Source of the DNA: CAZFGK01 sp964518635
GTDB taxonomy: Bacteria > Zixibacteria > MSB-5A5 > GN15 > FEB-12
Direction of reading: 5' to 3'
Assembly (NCBI GenBank): GCA_964518635.1
Contig: CAZFGK010000023.1
Coordinates: 1-40,412, forward strand
DNA: 40,412 nt
Shown here: piece after piece, positions 8,703 through 18,000 of the stretch
Numbering within the stretch: position 1 is the stretch's first letter
How the letters are laid out: every line of letters starts with the position of its first letter
The notes under the pieces: model-generated
What the model was told of the DNA's origin: nothing
The model's input: the letters and a program-made list of their open reading frames with translations, nothing else
The model's database searches: none
Translations under genes and position numbers: made by a program

Positions 8703-9161
8703 ATGCCTTCTATCGTTCTTGTGCGTACCAACTCTGACCACGCCGATTTTCGCGCGCTTGTTGCGCTGCTTGATCGTGAGTTGAGCATTCGAGACGGGGA
8801 TGACCACGCATTCTACGATCAGTTCAATAAACTTGATGCTATCAAACATGTCGTCGTTGCTTACGAGGATGACAATGCGGTCTCCTGTGGTGCGTTCAAA
8901 CCGTTTGATGAGACAACGGTCGAGATCAAGCGCATGTACACGCGACTCGAATCACGCGGTCGCGGCATCGCCGCGAAGATTCTGAATGAGCTGGAGCTAT
9001 GGGCGATTGAATGCGGATTCACTGCCGCCGTGCTCGAAACCGGAATCAAGCAGCCGGAAGCGATTCGCCTATATGAAAAATCCGGTTATGTCCGAATCCC
9101 AAACTACGGTCAATATGCCGGAGTAGAACAGAGCTATTGTTTTAGAAAGAATCTCATCTAA
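8703..9161 (+). CDS. GNAT-family N-acetyltransferase
   Basis: A 152-residue protein from ATG 8703; TTG at 8694 would add three residues. It has the GNAT fold order: beta strands with VVVAYEDDNAVSCGAFKPF, then motif A with the acetyl-CoA loop R-G-x-G-I-A (TRLESRGRGIAAKILNELE), then the motif B segment (AVLETGIKQPEAIRLYEKSGY). Such proteins transfer an acetyl group from acetyl-CoA to an amine; the substrate cannot be read from sequence. The ATPase-free cytosolic enzyme lies nine bases behind the barrel gene and may be read from the same transcript, ended by the hairpin and T-run at 9210-9235. Confidence 0.9.
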   Translation: MPSIVLVRTNSDHADFRALVALLDRELSIRDGDDHAFYDQFNKLDAIKHVVVAYEDDNAVSCGAFKPFDETTVEIKRMYTRLESRGRGIAAKILNELELWAIECGFTAAVLETGIKQPEAIRLYEKSGYVRIPNYGQYAGVEQSYCFRKNLI

Positions 9162-9172
9162 TCCAGAGGTGG

Positions 9173-9192
9173 CCCTGATCACCAGATCAGGG
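9173..9192. other. Hairpin CCCTGATC-ACCA-GATCAGGG after the GNAT gene
   Basis: A perfect 8-bp stem beginning 11 bases past the GNAT stop, without a T-run. It may act in mRNA 3' processing or as a first part of the terminator region. Confidence 0.5.
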
Positions 9193-9209
9193 TTCCAGGT
9201 TTAGTGAGC

Positions 9210-9235
9210 GGCAGACGCCCTCGTCTGCCTTTTTT
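9210..9235 (+). terminator. REP-like hairpin copy 2 followed by T6, terminator of the GNAT unit
   Basis: The stem GGCAGACG/CGTCTGCC (9210-9229) with CCCT loop is followed directly by six T. This copy therefore has all parts of a Rho-independent terminator for the plus-strand genes, while the other two copies of the same hairpin lack the T-run. Confidence 0.65.
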
Positions 9236-9251
9236 GAAAACTTCCGTGCGC

Positions 9252-9271
9252 GGCAGACGCCCTCGTCTGCC
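9252..9271. repeat. REP-like hairpin copy 3
   Basis: Identical to copies 1 and 2 over 20 bases. With copy 2 it makes a tandem pair 22 bases apart in the same orientation, between the convergent GNAT and dockerin genes, a position typical of REP elements. Confidence 0.75.
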
Positions 9272-9295
9272 CTCTTTAAAAAAGCTATGACTACA

Positions 9296-10105
9296 CTATC
9301 TGCACTCTGCCAATTGACCACCCATGAAGAGATGTTCGGTCAGTGCGATCAAGTCAGCCATATCGACTGAGCTGTCTGCCGAACCATCGACATTTGCGGC
9401 GTCGACGCACGTAAGTGCTACGCAGGTGCCAAAAAGATGATCGATCAGTAGCGTTTGATCTCCGATATCGACCCCATCTTCGCCATCGATATTCCCCATG
9501 ATGTTCACGCAGCATGGCCGGTCGGGGTCGTGGATGACAAGATGGCCGGACCAGTGGGGAACGTATCTGTGGTAGACAAATTGAGGATTACTTGTGTAAG
9601 CCATTGCACCGTATTCAGTTCCCGGACTAAACTTGAGTGTATCAGCTCTGAAGCTTGAAAATTTGCTCCATCGTGGAACATGAAAATAGTACCTAGCTAG
9701 TACTTGAAACTCGTCAGTGGGTATCAGACCAGTACCTCGGCGTACTCCAAAGAACTGAAACACGCAGTGTTGATTGGACGAATCTCTATTTCGATTTCTA
9801 TACACCTCTTGAATAAAGTCCAACCCCTTCTTTGCTATGTCAGTCACGATTGCACTGTCAAGGACTGCACCCGACTCTTTGTTCCATGACAGTCCTATTG
9901 CTATACCTGCAGTAATTCCTATGTCCGACCAGAACCCAAGTTCTAATGCGATGTATGCAGTATCTCCGATAACAGAAATATCACGTATCTGTTGAAGCGA
10001 TAGAGAATCTCTCAAACCGACATCTAGGGTATCGATCAAAACCTGGGATCTCCCTGTCAATGACAGGCATGTCCAAAACAGTGTTGAGAAAATGATAGAT
10101 CGCAT
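9296..10105 (-). CDS. Secreted dockerin-like-module protein, intact paralogue
   Basis: A 269-residue protein with a signal peptide (about residues 1-20) and GGGAAAG before the ATG. Residues 22-195 resemble the first gene of the window only loosely (shared IDTLDVG, WSD, FSPGT, WSGxLVIHDPDRP), while the module from Cys198 to the end is almost identical to it. The module ends HLFMGGQLAECR with a penultimate cysteine. The gene follows the SBBP dockerin gene after 34 bases on the same strand and is probably in its operon. Function is unknown; a calcium-stabilised exported protein is inferred from the two F-hand-like loops. Confidence 0.87.
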   Translation of the reverse strand: MRSIIFSTLFWTCLSLTGRSQVLIDTLDVGLRDSLSLQQIRDISVIGDTAYIALELGFWSDIGITAGIAIGLSWNKESGAVLDSAIVTDIAKKGLDFIQEVYRNRNRDSSNQHCVFQFFGVRRGTGLIPTDEFQVLARYYFHVPRWSKFSSFRADTLKFSPGTEYGAMAYTSNPQFVYHRYVPHWSGHLVIHDPDRPCCVNIMGNIDGEDGVDIGDQTLLIDHLFGTCVALTCVDAANVDGSADSSVDMADLIALTEHLFMGGQLAECR

Positions 10106-10139
10106 GACTTTCCCTCTTTCTACACTCTACCACTTGGCG

Positions 10140-12616
10140 TTATTCGCAATTTGGAAGTGGCTGAAGTCCTATGAATAGGTGATCTACTAACAAAGTAAGA
10201 TCACCGAAATCTATGGAAAATATGGCATCAACATTGGATTCTTGAAAACATGGCGGTGACAAATAGGTAATGAGAAGATGATCCACGAGGTATGTCAGAT
10301 CACCGATATCTGGAGTTTCATCCTCCGATCCATCCACATTCCCTCTCATCCCCGTACAACAATTCCATGAAGCAATAAAGCCATCGCTTGCTCCACCTCT
10401 ATACGACCCACCCTGCCACGAAAATGTGCCCGTCGGACTAAGGACTGGAAAGTTGTCGGTTGTGGAATTACTTGCTGTTACACCACATGCAAACCCTCGA
10501 CCGTTAGCACCGAACGCTACACCCTGCACTTCATCGTCACCAGCACCTCCGTACAGAGTGAAGAAGTGAAGAGTTCGACCAGTGTTTGAGAATTGATCAA
10601 TCATGCCTTCAGTCCCGCCACGATTGTTTGCACCATTGAAACCTGATGGCGGATGCACGAGTGGATATCTGATTCCCATATTGGTAACATTATCCGACGC
10701 GCTGTGCCCCCCAAAATAGACGTTACCTAGGTCATCAACCTGCAAGTCTGTAATTGCGTCACTACTGTCACCACCCAGAAACGTCCATGAGAATACCTGC
10801 TGCAAGGTATGATTGAATCGAATCAACCATGCGTCTGAGTCTCCACCATCGGCGAATTGTTTGTATGTGCTGATTGTATCAGCAAACTGCTGCATGAAAT
10901 TGCCAGTAAACGTCGTCCCGCCTACCCACATGTGACCGTCATTTCCCATTTCGATGCACAATGCCAGATCAGTGTCGTGTGGCACATGACCGAGATAGGT
11001 AGCATAGGTTCGCACATTGCCAGTGCCGTTCAGCGCAATAACGTAGGGGTGAAGCCCGACCGTGTGTGTTCTAAAGACACCGTTGAAAGTGATATTGTTA
11101 TCGTTCGCAAAGTACTGACTAGAAGTTGCACCGACTATGTATGCCGTGTCATTGGAAAGCTCAATATCATAGGCGTAATCGTCCCCGCTACTGGAAATCG
11201 ATCCACCGTTCAGATAGGTGCTATATTCGGCCTCCCCAGTTACAGAGAATGAAGCTGCAAAAGCATCCCAGGCGGAATTCGCAGATCCATCCCATCCACT
11301 CTGAAGCGGCGGAGGAAAAGGAGATTGTGAAATAGGCAAATTAGTTGAATTAGTCACACCAGTGATGAATGTCCGTGAGCCACCATACGTGACTGCAATG
11401 CCATACGCAATATCATTGCCTACACCCCCGTAAAACCTGCTCCATACAAGGCGACCAAAGTCGCCAGTAAGAACCGTCACAAAGGCATCGTCATTGTTGC
11501 TCCCACCATACGATTGACCTGTGGTCCGTGGAAAGTCGCTGCTTCTAGTTCGACCTGTTAGATAGACATCAAAATCGGCAGAAGCCAATGTGCCGATTGG
11601 CTGATCAAATGCCATATCGGACCCTTCGTCAAAATTTGAGCCACCCAGATAGGTGCTCCAAAGCAATACATCGCCGTTTCCAGATACGCGGGTAACTACT
11701 ACATCCGACTCGCCGTCAAGGTCATTGTTTGGATCGGGATCATTCACACCACCCGTGACATCAAGAATTGGATAATTGATCGACTGAGTCGATCCAATTG
11801 TCCAGAAACCATTCGAGTTGTCTGGTTCAAGTGCGAGCAATTCGTCAGCACCGTTACCTCCCAGATACGCTGACATATACAACACCGGATCCACCACTCT
11901 GTTTTTCATCTCATCATCATTTGCGGCGAATGTTACACCTTCATCGTTCACGAGATACTGCACTTCAAATGGCACGGATGCATTGTTTTCTATCGCATAC
12001 GACACCGGAATCGATTCATGCAGCACAATACCCGCAAAATAGATAGCCAATTTATTATTTGATTCGCGAACAATCGAATCTGACCCTATGAATTCCCTCT
12101 GAATTTGACTCAGTGATGCGCCGGGAGCCAGTTCATAGTCAAATTCAAGTTGTTTCCGCGAATTGGAATAGAATACGAGATCAACTCCCTCGGCAATACC
12201 ACGGTAGCGAATGGAAGACGCAGAGGGGACCCCTTCGTGCCATTTGGTCGAATCATTCCCCAGATAGTAATTTGAAAAGTGTGTTGAGTTCTTCTCCGAA
12301 ACCACCGGCACATCGCAAAACTCGGTGAGTACGACCTCCAGCGGCGGCTGATTGCTCCCGCGGGCATCAATCAACAATCGATTCGACTCAAACCAGATCG
12401 TGTAGCCACCTGCCATGTCGGCCTTAAATTTTACCTGCTCGGGCCACTGCCCTGCATTTGATGCGAAAAGAATAGGAAATGAAAATGCGTCCAGATTTTT
12501 TTTCTGTGCGGCGTGCATATCGCCAGCCAATACCGCTACTGAAGTTGAGAGAGAGCAAGCATCACGCCAACTGATGCTATGTTGCGAAGACGAAAATGTT
12601 TGATTCGGTGTACCAT
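10140..12616 (-). CDS. Secreted SBBP beta-propeller protein with dockerin-like module; signal peptide out of frame by one CT repeat
   Basis: The main frame runs from about 12530 (796 residues from a TTG). SBBP-type propeller blades repeat through residues 220-700 (YLGGNGADELLALEP, YLGGSNFDEGSDMAFD, FYGGVGNDIAYGIAVT, FLGGDSSDAITDLQVD, YGGAGDDEVQGVAFGA), and residues 724-796 are the dockerin-like module (CCTGMRGNVD... to NCE). The main frame has no good start. An ATG at 12616 in another frame opens a textbook signal peptide (MVHRIKHFRLRNIASVGVML then ALS) that stops at 12536 after 26 codons. The two frames meet in a (CT)4 tract; removing one CT unit fuses them to ...MLALSTSVAVLAGDMHAAQ..., a full signal peptide with cleavage near VLA. 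The gene is thus switched off, phase variable, or mis-sequenced as shown. Confidence 0.85.
12547..12555 (-). repeat. CT dinucleotide tract at the frame break of the SBBP gene
   Basis: On the coding strand the tract reads CTCTCTCTC. A change of one unit moves translation from the signal-peptide frame into the frame of the propeller body. An A8 run on the coding strand (12496-12503) lies further into the same gene start. Confidence 0.7.
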
Positions 12617-12734
12617 ATTCCCCACTCAGGTTACAAATATATTACATCCTTTTGATGATCAATGCAATAGTTGTCGCACAGTCTGCGTGAGATTCACGGG
12701 ATTGTAACAATTGGGGAAATTGTTTCCCTGCGAA

Positions 12735-12770
12735 GTGCGCCACCCAGCCCCCGTCCCTAAAGGGAACGGG
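12735..12770. repeat. Compound palindromic repeat, copy 2
   Basis: GTGCGCCACCCAGCC (12735-12749) is the reverse complement of 858-872, and it abuts CCCGTCCC-TAAA-GGGAACGGG (12750-12770), identical to 1127-1147. It lies between the starts of the SBBP gene and the stop of glgB; its role as a glgB terminator is possible but there is no T-run. Confidence 0.7.
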
Positions 12771-12802
12771 CTACCAGTTCGCTGATCGGGTTAATCTCAC
12801 AC

Positions 12803-14710
12803 TCACTCTGGCTCCATGATTACGATACTCAATGGCGGCAACACCAGTTGCAGTGACTGCGCGAATCCATGTGCTGCGACTGCATTGGTCTGTGCAACTC
12901 CGAGATTCCCTTTTCCACTGCCACCATAAATTTCCGCATCACTATTGAGAATTTCACGCCACTTCCCTGCAAGCGGCGCACCGATGCGATAACTGTCGCG
13001 CATCACCGGCGTGCAATTGAGCACCACGAGCACCATCTTCCCATCACGTGCGATGCGCAGAAAACTGATCACACTATTGCTGGTGTCGTCGCAATCGACC
13101 CATCGAAATCCGTCATGCGTAAAATCCTGCTGATACAACGCCGGATGTGTGCGATAGCATTGATTGAGATCACTCACCCATTTTCGTATTCCCTGATGTT
13201 CAGGAAAACCCAGCAGATGCCAGTCCAGACTCTTGTCATGCGACCATTCATCCCACTGACCGATTTCCGCCCCCATGAAAAGCAATTTCTTGCCGGGATG
13301 AGTCCAGAGATAGCCAAGAAGCAATCGAAGATTAGCTCGCTTCTGCCAGAGATCACCGGGCATCTTGCCCAACAGTGAACTCTTGCCATGCACGACTTCA
13401 TCATGCGACAGCGGCAGTTGAAAATTTTCAGAGAAGGCATAGAGCAGACTGAAGGTCAGATATTGCTGATGAAATTTTCGATGCACCGGTTCTTTCGAGA
13501 AGTATGCCAGAGTATCGTGCATCCAGCCCATGTTCCATTTCATACCGAATCCGAGCCCGCCAGCAAAGACCGGACGGGAGACCATCGGATAGGCAGTCGA
13601 TTCTTCGGCGATGGTCTGTACATCGGGAAACTGCTCGTAGACCACTTCGTTCATTCTCTGAAGTAACGTGATCGCTTCCAGATTCTCCCTGCCGCCGTGC
13701 ACATTCGGAATCCATTCCCCTGCTTTTCGGGAATAATCCAGATAGAGCATGCTTGCGACGGCATCGACACGAAGACCGTCGATATGATATTTGTCGAGCC
13801 AGAAGATCGCGCTGCTGATCAGGAAGTTTCGGACTTCGTTGCGGGAGTAGTTGAAAATCGCACTACTCCAGTCGGGATGAAACCCTTTGCGCGGATCGCT
13901 GTGTTCATACAGGTGGGTCCCATCAAAACTGGCGAGGGCATGTGCATCAGTCGGAAAATGTGAGGGGACAATATCAAGGATCACGCCGATGCCCATCTGA
14001 TGCAGCTTGTCGACAAGATACATGAAGTCCTGCGGCGTGCCGTAGCGAGAGGTCGGCGCGAAATAGCCGACGGTCTGATACCCCCACGAACCATAGAAGG
14101 GATGCTCCGTCACGGGAAGAAACTCGACATGGGTAAAGCCGAGTTCATTGATGTAGATCGGGAGCTGATCGGCAAGTTCACGATAAGAAAGTGGCCAGTT
14201 GCGACCGTCATTACTGCGCCGCCATGACCCGAGATGAATCTCGTAGACCGACATGGGGGCATCAAGGGCGTTTCGCTCTTTTCGATTGGTCATCCACTCC
14301 TGATCCTGCCAGACGTAGTCGAGATTCCAGACGACCGTCCCGGTTTTCGGTGGTGTTTCCCAGTGAAAAGCGTAGGGGTCTGCTTTCTCGGTCGCGAAGT
14401 GGGTGTGACGAGATTGGATGAAGTACTTGTACAGAAGTCCCCGCTTCAGCCCGGGGATAAATCCTTCCCAAATTCCGGAGCCATCCCAGCGGACTGCCAA
14501 TGGGTGACTTCCCCGATTCCAGCCATTGAAATCACCGATCACACTCACTCGCTCGGCATTCGGAGCCCAGACCGCAAAGATCACTCCATGGACACCGTTC
14601 ACCTCTGCTTCGTGCCCACCGAGTTTTTCGTACAATCGATAATGGCTCCCCTGTTTGAACAGGTAGATATCATGATCGGTGAATCGGGACGGACCGTAGA
14701 TAACTGACAT
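12803..14710 (-). CDS. glgB: 1,4-alpha-glucan branching enzyme
   Basis: A 635-residue GH13 enzyme that makes alpha-1,6 branches in glycogen in the cytoplasm. An N-terminal CBM48-type domain (residues 20-115; GVIFAVWAPNAERVSVIGDF) precedes the TIM barrel. Catalytic residues are visible: the nucleophile Asp in DGLRVDAV (about 314), the acid Glu in TIAEES (about 367) and the transition-state Asp in SHDEVVHGK (about 436). Also typical are YEIHLGSWRR and the C-terminal LFMGAEIGQWDEWSHDKSLDW region. It lacks the extra long N-terminal module of the 730-residue type. No other glycogen gene is next to it. TATAGT ends four bases before the ATG and no Shine-Dalgarno is present, so it may be leaderless. 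Confidence 0.96.
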   Translation of the reverse strand: MSVIYGPSRFTDHDIYLFKQGSHYRLYEKLGGHEAEVNGVHGVIFAVWAPNAERVSVIGDFNGWNRGSHPLAVRWDGSGIWEGFIPGLKRGLLYKYFIQSRHTHFATEKADPYAFHWETPPKTGTVVWNLDYVWQDQEWMTNRKERNALDAPMSVYEIHLGSWRRSNDGRNWPLSYRELADQLPIYINELGFTHVEFLPVTEHPFYGSWGYQTVGYFAPTSRYGTPQDFMYLVDKLHQMGIGVILDIVPSHFPTDAHALASFDGTHLYEHSDPRKGFHPDWSSAIFNYSRNEVRNFLISSAIFWLDKYHIDGLRVDAVASMLYLDYSRKAGEWIPNVHGGRENLEAITLLQRMNEVVYEQFPDVQTIAEESTAYPMVSRPVFAGGLGFGMKWNMGWMHDTLAYFSKEPVHRKFHQQYLTFSLLYAFSENFQLPLSHDEVVHGKSSLLGKMPGDLWQKRANLRLLLGYLWTHPGKKLLFMGAEIGQWDEWSHDKSLDWHLLGFPEHQGIRKWVSDLNQCYRTHPALYQQDFTHDGFRWVDCDDTSNSVISFLRIARDGKMVLVVLNCTPVMRDSYRIGAPLAGKWREILNSDAEIYGGSGKGNLGVAQTNAVAAHGFAQSLQLVLPPLSIVIMEPE

Positions 14711-14714
14711 GATG

Positions 14715-14720
14715 ACTATA
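14715..14720 (-). promoter_or_regulatory. -10 box TATAGT beside the glgB start
   Basis: Minus-strand TATAGT is followed by CATC and the glgB ATG. This spacing would start transcription at or next to the start codon. No -35 consensus is visible at the right distance. Confidence 0.35.
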
Positions 14721-14832
14721 TCGCGAACGGGAGATGAAAAGTGAAGCTTGAGCTTTGCGTCGGAAACATGAGAAACCCAAAGTTTTTTTGAATTCTTGTG
14801 TCAAACTCATCAGCGGCGATGAATGTTCACGG

Positions 14833-14985
14833 TATAATGATTCGCCATCGGAGATCACCGGTCTGATGAAGTACGATGGCGAATCGAAAGACTGCCGAAT
14901 TTCAGTCGGCAAGGTGCAGTGTGCGCGGGTTTGACAGACAGAGCAGCAGGGTTGATCGCAGCAGAGCTGCGTGTTCAAATCCCCC
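14833..14985 (+). ncRNA. Candidate structured RNA or long 5' leader (not assigned to a family)
   Basis: TATAAT (14833-14838) is followed by a perfect 12-bp inverted repeat (GATTCGCCATCG 14839-14850, CGATGGCGAATC 14874-14885). Next are two mutually exclusive hairpins, GACTG/CAGTC (14890-14894, 14903-14907) and TGCCGA/TCGGCA (14893-14898, 14906-14911). Then comes CGCAGC-AGA-GCTGCG (14957-14971). Upstream GGGTTTGA near 14927-14934 can pair with TCAAATCCC after it with one bulge. Competing stems resemble an attenuator or a riboregulator. No known RNA class motif was recognised, and transcription is inferred. Confidence 0.35.
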
Positions 14986-15043
14986 TCCCCCACTCCAACT
15001 TTTCAAAATCATTGACCATCATTCCAAAACACAACCCCTACCC

Positions 15044-15057
15044 ACAGCTTCGGCTGT
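15044..15057 (+). promoter_or_regulatory. UUCG tetraloop hairpin just upstream of the alpha-2-macroglobulin ribosome binding site
   Basis: ACAGC-TTCG-GCTGT forms a 5-bp stem with the very stable C(UUCG)G loop. It ends three bases before AAGGAG (15061-15066), which supports the ATG at 15076 with a spacing of nine bases. Confidence 0.5.
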
Positions 15058-15075
15058 ATGAAGGAGACACCACTC

Positions 15076-18000
15076 ATGTTTCCGAGACTCGGTGCGTTCG
15101 CTCGCACAGTTTCGCAGCGCCTTAATTCCCAGTTTCAGCGTTCAGCACGACCGTACAGCCGGGCAATTCTTGCCATTGTCGCGGTCACGGTGCTGGTGCT
15201 GGTCACCGTTACTTTCGGTGTGCCGGAGAGTGAGGTCAGAGTTGTCTCCTTTGAGCCAAGCGGAAAAGTGGATCGGCAGGTCAATTTCACGATCAGTTTT
15301 TCGAAGAAGATGGTCGCGATAGACAGTGTCGATCTTCCCGTTCTCACCCCGCCGGTCAGTTTTTCCCCGCCGATCAAGGGGATTGCTCGCTGGATAGAAG
15401 ATGATGTTCTCCGTATTTTCCCTGATCAGGAGTTGTCACCAGCGACCAGCTACACTGCAACGGTCCGGTCGGAGAAGACCTGGATCAGCGGCCTGAAACT
15501 TGGCAAGCCATCGACTTTCAAAATACAGACTCCTTTTCTTTCGCTCATTGATCGGAGTGTCTCTGTCGAACAGATTCCAACCTACAACGATTCTGCTTTT
15601 CTGGTCGGACGTCTTCAATTCAACTATCCGGTTTCGGTGCAAGAACTTCAGTCAAAGCTCAGAATCGAAGGGGAGAATGAAAAGGGGGCTCCACCCCTCA
15701 CCTACTCACTTACCCCCATTGATCTGACTACTCTGAGTGAATTTGAGTGGAACAGTTCTTCTGCACCTGTGTATTCGCGAGACTTCACCTTTAAGTCTTC
15801 CCCCATCATTCGAAGTGACAAGTCGCGTGTCTTCTTGGTAGTGATTGAAAAGGGGTTGGGCTGTCAGGAGTGCGGAACTCCGCTTGCTGACAACATATCT
15901 GTGCGCGCAATTGTCGAACCACGCCAGCCACTGTTGATTCATCATGTTGCAGCATTTGCAGACGCAGAACAGATCGGAATACGTGTCAATTTTTCACAGC
16001 AGATAAACGCGGATGACATCCGTCCGCTTCTGAAAATAGAACCAGGGGTTGAGTATCGCCTTGATGCGGACTGGTCCACACTTGTCGTACGTGGCGATTT
16101 TCGTTCCGGCGAAGTCTACACCGTCACAATTGCTAAGAATCTGCTCTCACGGAGCGGGCAACTTCTGGATCATGACTTCTCCGCCAAGGTGTTGATTCCG
16201 GATCTTCAGCCAACAGTTTCGTTCACATCCAAGGGGGTCTTCCTTCCGAAATCCGGAAACGGGAATCTGGAGTTGAAAACAATCAACATTGAAAAACTGC
16301 AACTGGAGGTTGAACAGGTCTTTGCGAATAATCTCGTCTATTTCCTATTGAATGACCCACGTTCAGATTACTACGGCAGGTGGGATCAGCGTGCGAAGCA
16401 ACTCGGGAAATCTCTTTTTCTGAAAGAATTTGAACTTAACGGCGAGAAAAACCGGCCACTTCTCACCAGCGTGGATGTCGGCTCCATTATCGGAGACTCC
16501 CGTCGCGGAGCATTCATGGTATCAGCCCGTGCTCGAGATGAACGATGGACTGCCGACAGTCGATACGTCATGCTCACAGATCTCGGGATGACCGCCCGGC
16601 TGGGGAATGATTATATGATGGTCTGGGTAAATTCTCTGGTTGATGCATCCCCAATCTCTGGAGTGAAAGTCACCCTCTATAGCCGCAACAACCAGACACT
16701 GGCGCAGGGTTTCAGCAATAGCCGTGGTGTCGCAATTTTCAAGAATCTTCGCGACACCCTCGCTGCCTTTCAGCCCTTCGTCATCACTGCTGAAAAAAAT
16801 AGTGAACTGTCATATCTGCGACTCGATGAATCCCGTTTACCACTGGCCGATTTCGATGTCAGCGGTCGCCCGTTTCAGTCGAGTGGCTATGATGCCTTCC
16901 TCGCAACAGAGCGGGGAGTCTATCGCCCGGGGGATACCGTACACATCGGAGCGATGATTCGTACGAATGAAGGGGAACTGCCGCCGACCTTCCCCTACTT
17001 CATCAATGTCATTGACCCGCAAGGGAGAAAAGCCGGCTCCTACCGGCAGAACTCGGAACAAGCAATCTACGCGACACTTGATCATCTCGTCCCTGATTAT
17101 GCGATGACTGGGAAATACCAGTTACAGGCGATGATCGGAGAAGATCTTCAGATTGGTCGAGCTGAGTTTCTGGTCGAAGAGTTTGTCCCGGACAAGATCG
17201 CCGTCACGGTAAAGACAGACAAGAATCAGTATGCCACTGGTGACAAACTGCGAGCCGCGGTGCAAGCCAAACTTCTTTTTGGTCCGCCGGCGGCTGGCTA
17301 TCAGATGCGTGCTACTGTCACCCTCGAGTCACATCCATTTGCTCCTGCAGGATATTCCGGTTATTCATTCAATTCGGCGAATAGGACATTTGTTCGACTG
17401 TCCACTGACTTGCCGGAGGCATTGCTCAATGATAGTGGGAACGGGTCGATTCAATTTGATCTTCCAAAGCAGCTCTTCCCTCCGTCGTCGCTGAAAGCAC
17501 TGGTCTCGACGAGCGTTTCAGAAGCAGGGGGACGCGCGATCGGCGCGTATGCCGAGGTTTTTGTACACCCGTACAAGCGATACCTCGGGATCGGTCAAAG
17601 CAAAGAGGGGTTTGCAAAGATCGGAGAACCGTTCAAGGCAAAATTAGTGAGCGTAGCGCCGTCAGGCGAGCGGCTCGCAACGACTGGTTGCATCGCGCGT
17701 GTCTATCGAATCATATATCACTCGCTCTATACGAAAGACCCTTCCGGAAATTATCGGTGGATATCGGAGCGAAAAAGCTCATTTCTCGAATCAGACACAA
17801 TCAACATTTCAGCAGACGGTGGGGAGTTCTCATTCATCCCCACAGACTACGGAAGTTATCAGATCGTGGTCGAAGAGCCGAATGGGCATGCGGCTTCCAT
17901 CGATTTCTGGGCAACTGGCTGGGGATATGCACCGTGGGGGATGGAATCTCCTGATCGAATCGAGTTGGTCTTCGATAAACCATCCTACTCAATCGGTGAT

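Larger units (their letters stand above)
14711..15075. other. Structured intergenic region between glgB and the alpha-2-macroglobulin gene
   Basis: This 365-base stretch has no gene I can support. It contains a -10-like TATAAT (14833-14838) followed at once by several nested inverted repeats up to a UUCG-capped hairpin just before the Shine-Dalgarno of the next gene. A T-loop-like GTTCAAATC at 14973-14981 gives part of it the look of a tRNA 3' end. Confidence 0.7.

Noticed and set aside
12496..12503. A8 run as cause of the SBBP frame break
   Set aside because: The residues just before the run (SVAVLAGDMHAAQKK) still read as the end of the signal peptide in the propeller frame, so the shift must lie upstream, at the CT tract.
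14887..14998. Possible tRNA gene ending GTTCAAATCCCCCTC...ACTCCA
   Set aside because: The T-loop and a CCA-like end are present, but T-stem positions do not pair and no 5' acceptor strand (GTGGGGG or similar) exists within 100 bases upstream, nor a D-arm. At most a degenerate tRNA-like piece, so it is treated as structured leader.
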